In this document: one piece after another, positions 27,390 through 36,122 of the stretch | Layout: each line of letters starts with the position of its first letter | Numbering within the stretch: the stretch's first letter is position 1 | NCBI RefSeq assembly: GCF_022014595.1 | Contig: NZ_CP091740.1 | Span: 3,398,200 to 3,462,199 of the forward strand | Direction of reading: 5' to 3' | From: Solitalea lacus | Lineage (GTDB): Bacteria > Bacteroidota > Bacteroidia > Sphingobacteriales > Sphingobacteriaceae | Length of the DNA stretch: 64,000 bases | The notes under the pieces: generated by a model | What the model saw: the letters and a program-made list of their open reading frames with translations, nothing else | What the model was told of the DNA's origin: nothing | Database searches by the model: none | Made by a program: the position numbers and the translations under genes

Positions 27390-28607
27390 TTATTTCTGCA
27401 CTGAAGCTTGACTTTTCCTGCGTTTAAATTTCTCCAGGCGTTCTTCGCAAGCTGTAAGAGAAACATCCGCACTCGGCTTAGCTTTCAGCATCGCGATTAC
27501 CTTCTGTTCTACTTCAATACCTTTATCAAAATTTCCTGTTTCTACAAGGAGTCTTGCGTAAACATCCATAAATTCCGGGTCTTGGACTTGCATAGACATT
27601 TCTGCCAATTTGGTTGCCTTTTGCAAAACGTAAGGATCAGAAGCCTGATTGAGCATTTTCCAGCAAAAAGAACCCACTGCTACAATTCGATCATCGATTT
27701 TCTTTTCCGGGTATTTTGTAAAAATAACTTCCATTACATCAGCATAGGCTTTCATGTCTTTGCTTATACTTGCCGCAGCGGCATCACACTGCAATGCCAG
27801 CTTACCCGCTCCTGCAAAATTCATCTTACCAAAACCGTCTTTCAGATCTTTCAGATCTTCCGCCGGAAAAGCGCCGTTGGCCGCCTTCTGAATAGAATTG
27901 CCATATATCATTACAAAATAATCCGACACAGCCTCAGCAGTAAATTTCTTTTCGTAGGCCTTTTGATTTTGAAGCACATACTTGAAAACCAAAGACTGTT
28001 CACTCCTTACATAACGATTAATAAAGTACCAGTTTTCAGCTGTTTGCCACTGGATTTGAGGAATGCGGCTAAAATACTCTTCAATTATTGCGCTAGTATT
28101 TCCCTTAATGCCTTCCATTCTGGTCATGTATTTCTTCATGAACTCAGGAGATCTGTTGCCTTTTTTGTATTCGGCCATCAAGGATTCCAGAGACTCTCCC
28201 GACACAGCCTTCTTACCATAATCAATAAACGCTCTGAAATCGGGAGCTCCTTCATTTTTACTAATGAGTTTTCCTTCAGGAGTAACAAACAGCAATGAAG
28301 GGTAGGCTCTAATGCCATATTGCTTTGCTAACTCTGGTCCCTCGCCTTTTTCCATATCCATTTTGGCATTGACAAAATTAGCATTGTAGTAATCAGCCAC
28401 TTCATTGAGTGTGAATACTTCCTTTGCCAATTTTTTACAAGGCCCGCACCAGCTGGTATAGCAATCCATGAAGATTACCTTTTTTTCCTTCGCCGCCTTC
28501 GCTTTGATCTCGGCCCATGTACCGTGCTCAAAGTTAATCGCCCTATCCTGTGCATTCACAGCGACGCTTGCAAACACGCAGCATACGCTAAATAGAAAGC
28601 CTTTCAT
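27390..28607 (-). CDS. Exported thioredoxin-like protein with long helical C-terminus
   Basis: This 405-residue protein has a signal peptide (1-20, NAQ) and a thioredoxin fold with CYTSWCGPCKKL (Cys54 and Cys57) and cis-Pro at IRAYPSLLFV. A mostly helical region of about 270 residues ends in a basic tail. It matches the genes at 15363 and 46222 in layout, including the opening pattern INFEHGTWAEIKAKA. It is the last gene of the second SusCD operon, 40 bases after the preceding TlpA-type gene. It is predicted to be a periplasmic disulfide reductase or isomerase of unknown substrate. Confidence 0.88.
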   Translation of the reverse strand: MKGFLFSVCCVFASVAVNAQDRAINFEHGTWAEIKAKAAKEKKVIFMDCYTSWCGPCKKLAKEVFTLNEVADYYNANFVNAKMDMEKGEGPELAKQYGIRAYPSLLFVTPEGKLISKNEGAPDFRAFIDYGKKAVSGESLESLMAEYKKGNRSPEFMKKYMTRMEGIKGNTSAIIEEYFSRIPQIQWQTAENWYFINRYVRSEQSLVFKYVLQNQKAYEKKFTAEAVSDYFVMIYGNSIQKAANGAFPAEDLKDLKDGFGKMNFAGAGKLALQCDAAAASISKDMKAYADVMEVIFTKYPEKKIDDRIVAVGSFCWKMLNQASDPYVLQKATKLAEMSMQVQDPEFMDVYARLLVETGNFDKGIEVEQKVIAMLKAKPSADVSLTACEERLEKFKRRKSQASVQK

Positions 28608-28647
28608 TTAATATTTTTTTTAGTTTATACTTAATGCAATTCCCGAA

Positions 28648-29568
28648 TTACTTTTTTGCAGGTTTCTTCGTTGCTACAGGTTTCTTCATTAATAACCCTT
28701 CAATGGTTTTATCCATTTCCGGTAATCTGAAAGGATTATAAGCCACTGCAAATCTGACGATACCCGACTGATCAATTACATAAGAAGTAGGATATGCTTT
28801 GATCTGATATTTACTAGCTACATCCCCTTCCTTTCTGGTACTAGGAATCATCGTGTATTTGAAAAACTTTTCGGTAATGGCTTTCAATTTAGCAGGCTCG
28901 TAACTATTAACCTCAAATGCTAAAAACACCACGTCTTTGCCTTTGTATTTCTCAACCATTGCATTCAAATCAGGTATTTCCTTTTTGCAAGGAGCGCATG
29001 CAGTAAACCAGAAGTTCAACACTACCACTTTGCCTTTCAATTGGTTCAGATCATATTTTACGTTATCAACATCCACCACTGAAAACAAAGGAGCCGGTTT
29101 TCCCAATTGCGAAGCAAATATTTTTTCGCGTTCCTGACCTCTAGGCGACTTCGTTTCCTCGTCTATCACTTTTTTAAGATCTGCAATGGTTTTTTCCTCT
29201 TCTTTTTTAGTGGCTGGGCGGGCCACCTTAGCCCTGATTACAGAAGCTGAATCAACAAAAACATCCGCAATCATCTTAAAATGGCTGTTTTCAATCAGTT
29301 GATTAAATTCAGTATAGTACAGTTTCTTGTAGTCCGGAGTCAAGAACCGTATATCAGAACTAAAAATATTTTTCGCCTGAGTGATAGAATCCGCGTATTT
29401 CAATTCTTTATCAGAACTCACTTTTCGGAGCCCTTGTAGATATTTCGCTTTACGCTCTTCAATTTGTTTTAAGCTGTCAGCTTTTGTTGTGCTAACCACT
29501 TGCGCCTTCAACATACCGGTTGAACACACAACAAATAAGGCTGGTAATAATACTTTATTAAGTAACAT
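28648..29568 (-). CDS. TlpA-type redoxin with CAPC active site
   Basis: About 306 residues from MLLNKVLLPALFVVC. This start was chosen over an ATG at 29667 because it begins a clean signal peptide (ending LKAQ) and leaves the 11-bp palindrome at 29596-29618 in the untranslated gap. A helical N-terminal part (about 25-150) leads to a redoxin domain with WFTACAPCKKEIPDL (Cys191 and Cys194) and cis-Pro at KAYPTSYV. The Ala in place of Gly in CxxC should shift the redox potential, though the direction is unknown. The Lys-rich tail (KKPVATKKPAKK) is unusual. It is co-transcribed with its neighbours. Confidence 0.88.
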   Translation of the reverse strand: MLLNKVLLPALFVVCSTGMLKAQVVSTTKADSLKQIEERKAKYLQGLRKVSSDKELKYADSITQAKNIFSSDIRFLTPDYKKLYYTEFNQLIENSHFKMIADVFVDSASVIRAKVARPATKKEEEKTIADLKKVIDEETKSPRGQEREKIFASQLGKPAPLFSVVDVDNVKYDLNQLKGKVVVLNFWFTACAPCKKEIPDLNAMVEKYKGKDVVFLAFEVNSYEPAKLKAITEKFFKYTMIPSTRKEGDVASKYQIKAYPTSYVIDQSGIVRFAVAYNPFRLPEMDKTIEGLLMKKPVATKKPAKK

Positions 29569-29595
29569 GGGATATATTCTTTTAATACTGCTCAA

Positions 29596-29618
29596 GGCAT
29601 TACCAAATTGGTAATGCC
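29596..29618 (-). other. Perfect palindromic hairpin between two redoxin genes
   Basis: GGCATTACCAA (29596-29606), one base, then TTGGTAATGCC (29608-29618). There is no T-tract. It may be an mRNA-processing or stability hairpin within the operon, or an operator. Confidence 0.6.
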
Positions 29619-29673
29619 CGAACAATACAATATTTAATAATGAAGAATACTTCGTTTTTAGAAGCAACCTGAT

Positions 29674-30618
29674 TTATTTTTTGTTTACAACTTTTACAGG
29701 AGCTTCTTCCAAAAGCTTAGGAATCATCTTTCCGTAGTCATCAAGAGCCACAGGATTTAATCCTACATACCCGGTGCGAATGATACCATTTTTGTCAATT
29801 AAAAAGTTTGCAGGGAATACTTTTGCCTGATATTGTTTCATAGCCGCATCTTTTCCACCTAATACAATTTGGTAAGAAAAAGGAGCACGCTTCAAGAATT
29901 TCTGCACATCCTCATTTGTAGCGTTAGCACATTCAGGAGCTAAGAAAACAATGTCCTTACGGTCTTTGTATTTCTCTACAAATTTATTCAACGTAGGGAT
30001 TTCTTCCACACAAGGTTTGCACATTGTAAACCAGAAATTCATCACCACTACTTTCCCTTTTAAGCTGCTGATGCTAACCTCTTTTCCGTCAAGTGTTTTT
30101 ACTGTAAAGTCTGGCGCAGGTTGGCCTACTAATTTACTCAGTTCGACATTATTTGTAGCAATAGGTGAACCCGATTTCGAAGCATAAGAAGCCCTAACTG
30201 CTTCTACTCTCTTTGCCTTCTCTTCTGGTGTGGTTTTACGAAGTACAGCAGCCTTTTTGTTATACCCTATGTCTCCATAAGTATTATCCGTCCAATCTCC
30301 TGATATATCATAAAGAAGCTTACGATATTGTTCAAAAGGAATTTGAATGTACTCTGCAGTATAGTACTTAATTTCAGCCAGCTTGAATTCTTTATCTTTC
30401 GCTGCTTCATTCAGCGCTTTCATGAATTCAGGAGTAGCTTTTTTCAAATCTTCCATACCCGCTAAAGCTTTTGTTTTTCTTGCAGCAATAGAGTCAGCAT
30501 TCTTAAAATATGCTTTTGTTGAATCTATGGTAACAAATTTTACAGTTTGAGCATAACTGCTTTGTGCTGATAAAGCAAGTGAAAATGCCGCAATTAATAA
30601 TTTATTGATGGTCTTCAT
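29674..30618 (-). CDS. TlpA-type redoxin with CKPC active site
   Basis: This 314-residue protein has a signal peptide (1-24, SYAQ) and a helical N-terminal segment with repeated Lys/Glu. The redoxin domain begins near APDFTVKTLDGKEVSI, with active site NFWFTMCKPCVEEIP (Cys200 and Cys203) and cis-Pro at KVFPANFLI. CKPC is an uncommon CxxC variant. It shares its domain plan with the next gene (28648), so the pair probably arose by duplication and then diverged at the active site. It lies 57 bases after the SusD gene. Confidence 0.88.
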   Translation of the reverse strand: MKTINKLLIAAFSLALSAQSSYAQTVKFVTIDSTKAYFKNADSIAARKTKALAGMEDLKKATPEFMKALNEAAKDKEFKLAEIKYYTAEYIQIPFEQYRKLLYDISGDWTDNTYGDIGYNKKAAVLRKTTPEEKAKRVEAVRASYASKSGSPIATNNVELSKLVGQPAPDFTVKTLDGKEVSISSLKGKVVVMNFWFTMCKPCVEEIPTLNKFVEKYKDRKDIVFLAPECANATNEDVQKFLKRAPFSYQIVLGGKDAAMKQYQAKVFPANFLIDKNGIIRTGYVGLNPVALDDYGKMIPKLLEEAPVKVVNKK

Positions 30619-30675
30619 TATCTAAGTTTATTATATGACTAATTAATATCTATTTTGTTTAAACGGAATTGCAGA

Positions 30676-32337
30676 TTACCAATCTTTATTTTGAATTAAC
30701 TTATTACCTGGTCTATCCATTTCAGTTTGAGGGATAGGGAACAAATAATGTTTATCCAAAAATGCCCTGCTATACTGAGTGGTAGTAAATGCAGAATAAG
30801 CATAAGTTTTTACACCAGTTGTCGGGTTTTTGGTAATTGTTACTTTACGAATTGGAGTGCTATTAGAAAACAAAGTAGTAGCCAGTTTCCATCTTTTCAC
30901 ATCCCAGTAACGGAAATCTTCAAACGCCAATTCAATTCGGCGTTCATGTCTGATTACATCACGCATTTGGGCTTGTGATAAACCTTGGGCTACTTGTGGC
31001 ATTCCTACACGCTGACGCACCAAGTTCAGCGCACTGCGAACTGACTCGTCTGGTCCAACAGCTTCATTTTGCGCTTCTGCATAATTCAACAGAATTTCTG
31101 CATAACGAATCAGTGGCCAGTTGTAACTGCTTCTTCCATTTGGATCTCCATTTGGATTAAAAGCTTCACTGGTGAATTTTCTCAAATAATATCCTGTTGG
31201 TGAAATTTTTTCACTGGTTATACCTGCAAGTGCATTTACAGTGATGTCTTCGCCACCAGTATACATTTGCATCTTTCTGCTTTTGAATGTTACATCATCA
31301 TACAAAATGGTTGCATCAAATCGTGGGTCTCTGCCTGAATAAGGATTGGCAGCATTAAAACCTGATGCAGCGTCAGTAATTGGCTTACCTGTTGCCTTCA
31401 TTTCATATTCATCCACCAAATTCTGAGTAGGACAATTGTAACCCAATCCACCGAAGTATGGCGACATTGTATTTTTATCAAATAAAGTACCTAACTCGTC
31501 AAAACGATCATTGTGCTGAACTGACAAGATCATCTCGACATTGTTTTTGGTCGCAAAAACATCTGTATAGGCTTTTACCGGATTGGCATCCGTCAAAAGT
31601 CTGTTTACATTTAAATTCATTATCGCTTTGGCAGTTGCCGCCGCGTTTGTCCAATCCTGTTTAAGCATCTGCACTCTGCATTTCATTGCCCATGCAGCTT
31701 GCTCTGTAATCCTGCCAGCATCACTTGCCGGATAAACAGTAGGAAGGTCTTTGGCGGCTAAATCTAGTTCACTAATAATGAAATCATAGCATTCCGAAAG
31801 GGTGTTTTTAGGCAGAAACAATGATTCATCATCATAATCTTGGGCAACCGTAATGATAGGTACTTCGCCAAAGAACTGAATTAGGTCATAATAATAATAT
31901 GCGCGCAAGAATCTTACTTCAGCTTTTAAACGTGTGTTCAGCTGAGCATCGCCAGGCACCTCGTCAATTTTAGAGAGAAATATATTAGCTCTACGAATAT
32001 AATTGTAACGCGAGGACCATAAGCCATTAAGTGGCGAATTGGTTGCTGTATATGCTGGATTGGCAAAGCTGATACGTGGTGATGTACTGCTTGTACTTGG
32101 ATCCATGGCATCATCAGTTATACTACTGAACAACCTGCCGTTCAATAACGTATTGTTGAATCCGCTTCTTAACTGTGAATAGAAGTTATTAGCGTACAAT
32201 GATACCAGCTTCTGATCCTGCCACATCTCAACATCAGAAATGCGGTCTTTGGGCTCTAAATCCAGTCCCGTTTTACAACTTGTAAGGCTGAAGATGCCGG
32301 AAACCAGTAGGCTTAATACAAATATTTTGGTTTTCAT
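30676..32337 (-). CDS. SusD/RagB-type outer-membrane lipoprotein
   Basis: This 553-residue protein has a lipoprotein signal MKTKIFVLSLLVSGIFSLTSC (lipobox Cys21). SusD features follow: LDLEPKDRISDVEMW, LKAEVRFLRAYYYYDLIQFF, WPLIRYAEILLNYAEAQNE and RHERRIELAFEDFRYWDVKRW, ending in HYLFPIPQTEMDRPGNKLIQN. It forms a complex with the SusC-like transporter 38 bases upstream. No glycosidase lies in this operon; the downstream genes are three exported thioredoxin-fold proteins. Confidence 0.94.
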   Translation of the reverse strand: MKTKIFVLSLLVSGIFSLTSCKTGLDLEPKDRISDVEMWQDQKLVSLYANNFYSQLRSGFNNTLLNGRLFSSITDDAMDPSTSSTSPRISFANPAYTATNSPLNGLWSSRYNYIRRANIFLSKIDEVPGDAQLNTRLKAEVRFLRAYYYYDLIQFFGEVPIITVAQDYDDESLFLPKNTLSECYDFIISELDLAAKDLPTVYPASDAGRITEQAAWAMKCRVQMLKQDWTNAAATAKAIMNLNVNRLLTDANPVKAYTDVFATKNNVEMILSVQHNDRFDELGTLFDKNTMSPYFGGLGYNCPTQNLVDEYEMKATGKPITDAASGFNAANPYSGRDPRFDATILYDDVTFKSRKMQMYTGGEDITVNALAGITSEKISPTGYYLRKFTSEAFNPNGDPNGRSSYNWPLIRYAEILLNYAEAQNEAVGPDESVRSALNLVRQRVGMPQVAQGLSQAQMRDVIRHERRIELAFEDFRYWDVKRWKLATTLFSNSTPIRKVTITKNPTTGVKTYAYSAFTTTQYSRAFLDKHYLFPIPQTEMDRPGNKLIQNKDW

Positions 32338-32375
32338 GTCTTTTCTTATTTTGCTGTCACCTTGTTTTTAATTTT

Positions 32376-35300
32376 TTACAGGCCAACGTTGATTCCGAGG
32401 CTATAATTACGCTGAATAGGATAATATCCACCACTTGTTGAAGCGTTTTCCATAACTTCTGGGTCAATATCTTTCACTGTTGAGAATGACATTAAATTCA
32501 ACACGCTCGCAGAGATTGATACATTTGATAGTCCTATCCTCTTCACTAAATTGACAGGAACATTATATGCAAAGCCTAAATTCTTAAACCTGATATAATC
32601 ACCTTTATTCAAGTAGTGGGTACTTGGTCTAAAACTTGCCAAATTGTTTGACGAGCTAGAAATACGTGGGTAACGTGCATCAGTATTATCAGGTCTCCAG
32701 CTATTGTTGTAACCATAATCAGTATAGATATTTGGTGCAAACGTAACCATATTTCCACCTGCTCCCTGGAAGAAAGCATTTACTGAAAATGACTTATATC
32801 TGAATGTTAGGTTCAAACCACCTGAGTAAGGAGGATAGACCGTATTATCATATACTATCTGGTCATTAGCATCAATTTTCTTATCACCATTCAAATCGGC
32901 GTATTTAATATCGCCTGGCTTAAGAGTTGAGTTCTTAACAGCCGCTCCGTCTTGGTTAACATCGTAATTGTTAATTTCCTCTTGTGTCTGGAAAATACCA
33001 AGTGATTGGTAGAAAGCTTTACTTAAAATAGAATGACCTTCTTTTTTCAAGTATTCCTTAGTTTCTGGCAATTCACCATAGTCAACAGCGCGTGACTTGG
33101 TATACTGGAAGCTAAGTGAGGTTTGAAGCGACATTTCTTTGCCAAACTTTGTATTATTGGTAAGAGACACTTCATAACCATTGTACTTCTCTTTAGCGAA
33201 GTTAAACAACGGTGCACCTATACCAAAAGTGGCAGGAATGGTAAGTAATTTTTCTTTAGGAAGATCAGAAACCTTCTTATCGTAAATATCAAATGTACCA
33301 GAAAGTAAACCGCTCCACAATGAGAAATCAACCCCAAGATTTCGCATCAAGCTTTTTCCCCACGTTACATTTACATTTGGAATATTACTGGTATTCAAAA
33401 TAAAGGATGGTTGATAAGTACCGCCAAACGAATACCCTGCACCTCCATTTGGACCTGAAGTGGCAATGTTATAAGAATAATAGTAATTAGCTGCAGTCAG
33501 GTTATCAATACCAGTATAACCTAGGGATGCTCTAATTTTAAAATCATTCACAAAACGAAGGTTGTCTTTGATAAATTTCTCCTGGCTCAAACGCCATGCA
33601 ACAGCTCCTCCCGAGAAAAAGCCCCATCTGTGTGCTTTAGGGAAGTTATCAGAAGCATCTGCACGCATTGAGTATTCCAAAGAATATTTACCGGCAAAAT
33701 CATAGTTCAAACGAGCTAATCCTCCAACTCTACCTGACTCAGATTCATTACCAGCCGTTGTTTGGTTAAGTGTACGACCTGAACTGATGTTTTCAAGGTT
33801 ACCAACAAGTCCATCGCGAGAAACAGTAGTATTAAGGGAGTTAGTATAATAGTTGGTTCCCAAAACCATAAGGCCTATTCTGTGCTTTTTGAACGCTTTT
33901 GAATAATCAAAACCTAAATCTGTATTAAAGAAATTGGCGCTACCAAGCTGCTCTTCAACTTTATTGGAAGAAAATCCTCCAGTTTTCCTATAACCTGTTG
34001 GAGAGCTAGCATCAGGCACATAGGTGTTGTAAAACTTCTGATAAGCTTTGTAGTCAGCAGCGTTAAAGTTGAGACTATTATTCAGTTTGAAAGTTAGACC
34101 TTCTATAAATGAAGGAGAGTATTCAAAGTTAGACTGAATTGAAATATTGTTAGACCTGTTAACTCTAGACCCTGCAATATCAGGCATGGTATTTACTAGC
34201 TTATTATTGTATTCGCTTGTACCATAGATTGAACCGTCCTTGTTATAAAATGGAGTAAGGGGGCTGCTAAGGAAAAGGTCACCAAATACAGCATCTCCAG
34301 TCTGATTAAATGCACTACTAACTCTAGTGGTTCTAAAACCAGTGCTTAGCCCTAGTTTGATATCATTGGAGATTTTGATATCTACATTTGATTGAATTGT
34401 ATAGCGCTTAGAATCAAAGGCGCTGATAATACCTTTCTGGTCATTGAATGAGCCATTGATATAGTAACGAACCGATTCAGTTCCGCCTCTAACACTCATG
34501 GAGTGCGTTTGTTGCATAGCGGTACGTTGAACCATTCGGTCATAAAGACTTTCATTTGCATATTTAGCCGGATCTAAGCCATAGCGAATCACATTCAAAA
34601 CTGAGTCATTGTATGAAATCGCTTGACCACTGTTCCTTTTGTATTCATTATCTACAAGAGCCCACTTATAGCTGTCAAACAGCTTAGGGAAGTTGGCTGG
34701 CTCATCCATTGAAAAGTTTGTAGAATAAGAAAACTGTGGCTTACCAATCTTTCCGCGTTTGGTAGTAATTACAATTACACCAAAAGAACCTCTGGTACCA
34801 TAAACTGCAGTTGCCGCATTGTCTTTTAATACTGAAATAGACTCAACTTCATCAGGATTGATATCATCGATCGTTAGTCCGTTTAATGTAAGACCAACAG
34901 AGTTAGTATTATTGTCGTTATAACGTGGTACGCCATCTACTACAATCAAAGGTGTTTGCTTTGGATTGACCCCACGAATAAGAATTTGAGGTCTGGTTTT
35001 ACCTGGAGTACCTCTACTGGAAATAACAGTCGCACCGGTTACCTTACCTTGCAAAGCATTAGCAATATTGGTTTGGTTTTCCTGCATAATTTCTTCAGCC
35101 TTGATTGTTGAAACTGAAGTAACAACATCTTTTTTCTGCTGCTTTCCATATGCCACAACTACAATTTCATCAAGTTGACGGCCCGAACTCTCCATTTGAA
35201 CCTTGATACTGGCTTTTCCTTTCACATTGATTTCCTGAAACTTCATAGTAACATGGCTGACCATCAGAACGTCAAAACCTTCCGGCACTCTAATTGTGAA

Positions 35301-35579
35301 GTCACCGTATTTATCGGAAAGCGTTCCCAAATTGGTCCCTTTAACAAGAATTGTTGCTCCTTCTAAAGGCTGACCCTTTTCGTCCATTACACGTCCTTTA
35401 ACCACATAAGACGGTTTAGAGACATCCACAGTCTTAACATCCTTTGTTTCTTTAGGAGCCTCTTGCGCCATTAGATTTACAGAAGTGGCAACCAAAAGGA
35501 AGGTAACCATTCCTTTATTTCTGATTCCTCTATTTAAGAGTTGTTTTATAGTATTAACTTTTGTGTAGTTCTGTTTCAT
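32376..35579 (-). CDS. SusC/RagA-type TonB-dependent transporter
   Basis: About 1067 residues from MKQNYTKVNTIKQLLN. This start gives a signal peptide ending NLMAQ; an ATG at 35675 adds 32 unlikely residues. It has a carboxypeptidase-regulatory-like domain (VKGRVMDEKGQPLEGATILVKG), the DEIVVVAYG TonB-box/plug start, plug motifs (PLIVVDGVPRYND; VLKDNAATAVYGTRGSFGV) and a beta barrel ending in YSLGINVGL. Unlike the transporter at 19567 it has no STN domain, and no sigma/FecR genes accompany it, so its control must differ. It is the first gene of a five-gene operon. Confidence 0.94.
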   Translation of the reverse strand: MKQNYTKVNTIKQLLNRGIRNKGMVTFLLVATSVNLMAQEAPKETKDVKTVDVSKPSYVVKGRVMDEKGQPLEGATILVKGTNLGTLSDKYGDFTIRVPEGFDVLMVSHVTMKFQEINVKGKASIKVQMESSGRQLDEIVVVAYGKQQKKDVVTSVSTIKAEEIMQENQTNIANALQGKVTGATVISSRGTPGKTRPQILIRGVNPKQTPLIVVDGVPRYNDNNTNSVGLTLNGLTIDDINPDEVESISVLKDNAATAVYGTRGSFGVIVITTKRGKIGKPQFSYSTNFSMDEPANFPKLFDSYKWALVDNEYKRNSGQAISYNDSVLNVIRYGLDPAKYANESLYDRMVQRTAMQQTHSMSVRGGTESVRYYINGSFNDQKGIISAFDSKRYTIQSNVDIKISNDIKLGLSTGFRTTRVSSAFNQTGDAVFGDLFLSSPLTPFYNKDGSIYGTSEYNNKLVNTMPDIAGSRVNRSNNISIQSNFEYSPSFIEGLTFKLNNSLNFNAADYKAYQKFYNTYVPDASSPTGYRKTGGFSSNKVEEQLGSANFFNTDLGFDYSKAFKKHRIGLMVLGTNYYTNSLNTTVSRDGLVGNLENISSGRTLNQTTAGNESESGRVGGLARLNYDFAGKYSLEYSMRADASDNFPKAHRWGFFSGGAVAWRLSQEKFIKDNLRFVNDFKIRASLGYTGIDNLTAANYYYSYNIATSGPNGGAGYSFGGTYQPSFILNTSNIPNVNVTWGKSLMRNLGVDFSLWSGLLSGTFDIYDKKVSDLPKEKLLTIPATFGIGAPLFNFAKEKYNGYEVSLTNNTKFGKEMSLQTSLSFQYTKSRAVDYGELPETKEYLKKEGHSILSKAFYQSLGIFQTQEEINNYDVNQDGAAVKNSTLKPGDIKYADLNGDKKIDANDQIVYDNTVYPPYSGGLNLTFRYKSFSVNAFFQGAGGNMVTFAPNIYTDYGYNNSWRPDNTDARYPRISSSSNNLASFRPSTHYLNKGDYIRFKNLGFAYNVPVNLVKRIGLSNVSISASVLNLMSFSTVKDIDPEVMENASTSGGYYPIQRNYSLGINVGL

Positions 35580-36122
35580 TAGATTTGGATTGGTTGAGTT
35601 ATTCTCAATAAATCTTTGTTTGCTGTTGAAAAGCAAATGAGTTGAAAAACTTACCTTTACGGATTGATAGGGCAAAGCATACCCCTCGATAATTTATGAT
35701 CTAAGTCAATATTTCTTCTATCCCCCTCCTTTCACGAACCTCAATTTGAGGTCTTGGTTATTGATGGTTAAATTAAATCCTGATAAAAATTTCGTTTTTC
35801 CAAGTTCTATCAGAATTATAAAATTGCCTCATGTAGGAATTCCAAATTTGATTTTTACACGCCTCAGAAACAATGGACTATTCTGCCATTTTTCGACTAA
35901 TTGATAGATTATTTACTTATTAAACTGAAAAACCACTTATGAAGCAACCTTGCAAGCAATTGTAAACCAACACTATCACTAAATATTAGCGTAATAAAGC
36001 GGAATTAAGGAATTGAATAGTGGCATAGTAAATGATACGTACCCTAACAGGATTAAGAACAGCAAAGCCTCATTCAGTTAAGAATGAGGCTTCCTTTGGT
36101 AACCTTTAAATTTTAATCAAAA
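35580..36122. other. Intergenic region upstream of the second SusCD operon
   Basis: These 543 bases lack a recognisable ORF. They hold the 5' leader and promoter of the SusC gene, an odd palindrome ACCTCAATTTGAGGT at 35738-35752 that could be an operator, and the hairpin at 36065-36092 that ends the GH operon. No confident promoter motif was assigned. Confidence 0.5.
36065..36092 (-). terminator. Hairpin terminator after the GH92/GH110-like genes
   Basis: AAGCCTCATTC (36065-36075) pairs perfectly with GAATGAGGCTT (36082-36092) around a 6-base loop. The T-tract beyond it is short. It lies 30 bases after the beta-helix gene stop. Confidence 0.65.

Noticed and set aside
27408-28298. 296-codon open frame on the plus strand
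   Set aside because: It lies wholly antisense to a well-supported thioredoxin gene, has no recognisable domain and is rich in Phe/His/Arg as expected of a shadow frame.
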